Shown: in pieces, positions 4,573 to 5,475 of the stretch
How positions within the stretch are numbered: the first letter of the stretch is position 1
Layout of the letters: each line of letters begins with the position of its first letter
Assembly (NCBI GenBank): GCA_900557385.1
Contig: USSP01000137.1
Location: forward strand, 1-5,475
DNA: 5,475 nt
Origin: an uncultured Lachnospiraceae bacterium
Lineage (GTDB): Bacteria > Bacillota > Clostridia > Lachnospirales > Lachnospiraceae
Direction: 5' to 3'
Notes under the pieces: model-generated
Seen by the model: the letters and a program-made list of their open reading frames with translations, nothing else
The model's database searches: none
Told to the model about the DNA's origin: nothing
Position numbers and translations under genes: made by a program

Positions 4573-5475
4573 TTATTCTATACTTGAGCCAGCCAGCCAA
4601 CCGGTTGACCAGGCAATCTGCAAATTAAAGCCTCCGGTAAGTGCATCCAGATCCACTGTTTCGCCTGCAAAATAAAGCCCTGCTATTTTTTTTGGATTCC
4701 ATCGTAGAAGGATTGATGTCCTTTGTAGACACACCGCCTCTGGTAATAATCGCCTCGTTGTAATCCCCGATTCCCGTCACAGTCATGGGCAGAGCCTTCA
4801 TCTTCTGTACAAAATTCTGCCGTTGTTCCCTGGTGATTTCATGTACCTTTTGCTCCGGGTCAATGCCGGACTGCTGAATCATCACGGGAATCAGACGATT
4901 GGGGAATAGATCGGACAAGGCATTTTTAAAGCTTTTGTTCTTATTCTCATCAAAGTCCCGCAACAGCCGTTTGTCCAACTGTTCCACGGAAAGAGCAGGT
5001 TTCAGATCAATGGTCAGGGTACATTCTCCCCCTTTATAAAAACTGCTTGCTGATAAGATCAAAGGGCCACTTACCCCGAAATGGGTAAACAGCATTTCCC
5101 CAAAACCATCATACAGCTTCTTTTTCCCATTCATCAGAACAACCCGTACATTCTTCAACGCCAGTCCCTGTAATTGCTTTACCCAGTCCTCTCGGATACG
5201 AAAAGGAACCAGTGCCGGACTGCAATCCTTGACTTTATGTCCCAGCCTCTGTGCCCAGCGCATTCCATCCCCGGTAGATCCGGTAGTCGGATAAGAAAGA
5301 CCTCCGGTAGCAACAATCACAGCATCTGCCTCAATCTGTCTGCCATCAGCCAGTATCACACCGGTGATTTTTTCCAGCTGTTTTTTCTTTTGGGGATGTT
5401 CCTGATCTTCTTCAGGCTCTTCCACACACGCTTCTGTCAGAACCTCCTTCACAGAAGTGTTAAGATGAATTTCCA
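4573..5475 (-). pseudogene. HI0933/YhiN-type NAD(P)/FAD-dependent oxidoreductase, 5'-truncated by the window and frameshifted
   Basis: Flavoprotein family often annotated as 'aminoacetone oxidase family FAD-binding enzyme' or BaiN-like; the true substrate is unclear. The reading frame enters from the right edge (EIHLNTSVKEV), so the N-terminal Rossmann FAD motif lies outside the window and the in-frame GTG at 5450-5452 is internal. Seen: the family motif ATGGLSYPTTGSTGDG (5264-5311), the middle domain with FGEMLFTHFGVSGPLILSAS, and ITRGGVSTKDINPSTMESKK near the end. After that the frame breaks: the uninterrupted frame ends at 4625 in unrelated residues. Removing one A from the run at 4686-4693 restores IAGLYFAGETVDLDALTGGF and NLQIAWSTGWLAG, the conserved C-terminal FAD-binding segment, ending at the stop 4573-4575. 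With that correction 299 codons are visible. It may be a sequencing error, a recent pseudogene or a slippage site. Family assignment is secure. Confidence 0.92.
4686..4693 (-). other. Eight-A homopolymer with a one-base frameshift
   Basis: On the coding strand the sequence reads TCC AAA AAA AAT AGC and leaves the family frame. Seven A would read TCC AAA AAA ATA GCA and continue the conserved C-terminus. The downstream frame is intact to the stop at 4573, so this is a single event. Confidence 0.9.

Overview
The window looks like two unrelated stretches of Firmicutes (Clostridia) DNA joined inside one open reading frame near position 1665-1685. The right part (about 1686 to 5475) is the start of a flagellar basal-body operon on the minus strand, flgB-flgC-fliE-fliF, preceded by the 3' part of a HI0933/YhiN-type FAD-dependent oxidoreductase gene. 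Protein style, moderate G+C and the structured intergenic repeats suggest a motile gut member of the Lachnospiraceae; that placement is inference from recognition, not a search. The left part (1 to about 1664) is visibly richer in G+C. It holds a 3'-truncated ispE (isoprenoid precursor synthesis, minus strand), a small DUF378 membrane protein (plus strand), a perfect convergent hairpin terminator, and the membrane-anchored bacterial Ig-like (BIG_2) tail that makes up the C-terminal third of the fused reading frame.

Layout. 1-467 ispE (minus, runs off the left edge). 468-593 a divergent intergenic region with two overlapping sigma-A-type promoters. 594-797 DUF378 protein. 799-831 terminator hairpin between convergent genes. 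846-3110 a 754-residue frame: residues 1-475 are FliF through its second membrane helix, 476-482 are a seven-glutamate tract, and 483-754 are a third membrane helix followed by two Ig-like domains. 3140-3478 fliE. 3494-3567 a three-hairpin element. 3609-4055 flgC. 4070-4459 flgB. 4475-4558 a second copy of the three-hairpin element. 4573-5475 the oxidoreductase, broken by a one-base insertion in a run of eight A.

How the genes relate. FlgB and FlgC are proximal rod proteins, FliE connects the rod to the MS ring, and FliF forms the MS ring, so the four right-hand genes build the core of one basal body. FliF lacks its cytoplasmic FliG-binding C-terminus here, and fliG, the expected next gene, is absent. 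The simplest explanation is a chimeric assembly join through a low-complexity glutamate tract; a real rearrangement producing a surface-displayed FliF-Ig fusion is the less likely alternative. The most interesting biological signal apart from that seam is the pair of related three-hairpin elements just upstream of flgB and fliE, each ending exactly 15 bases before the chosen start codon.
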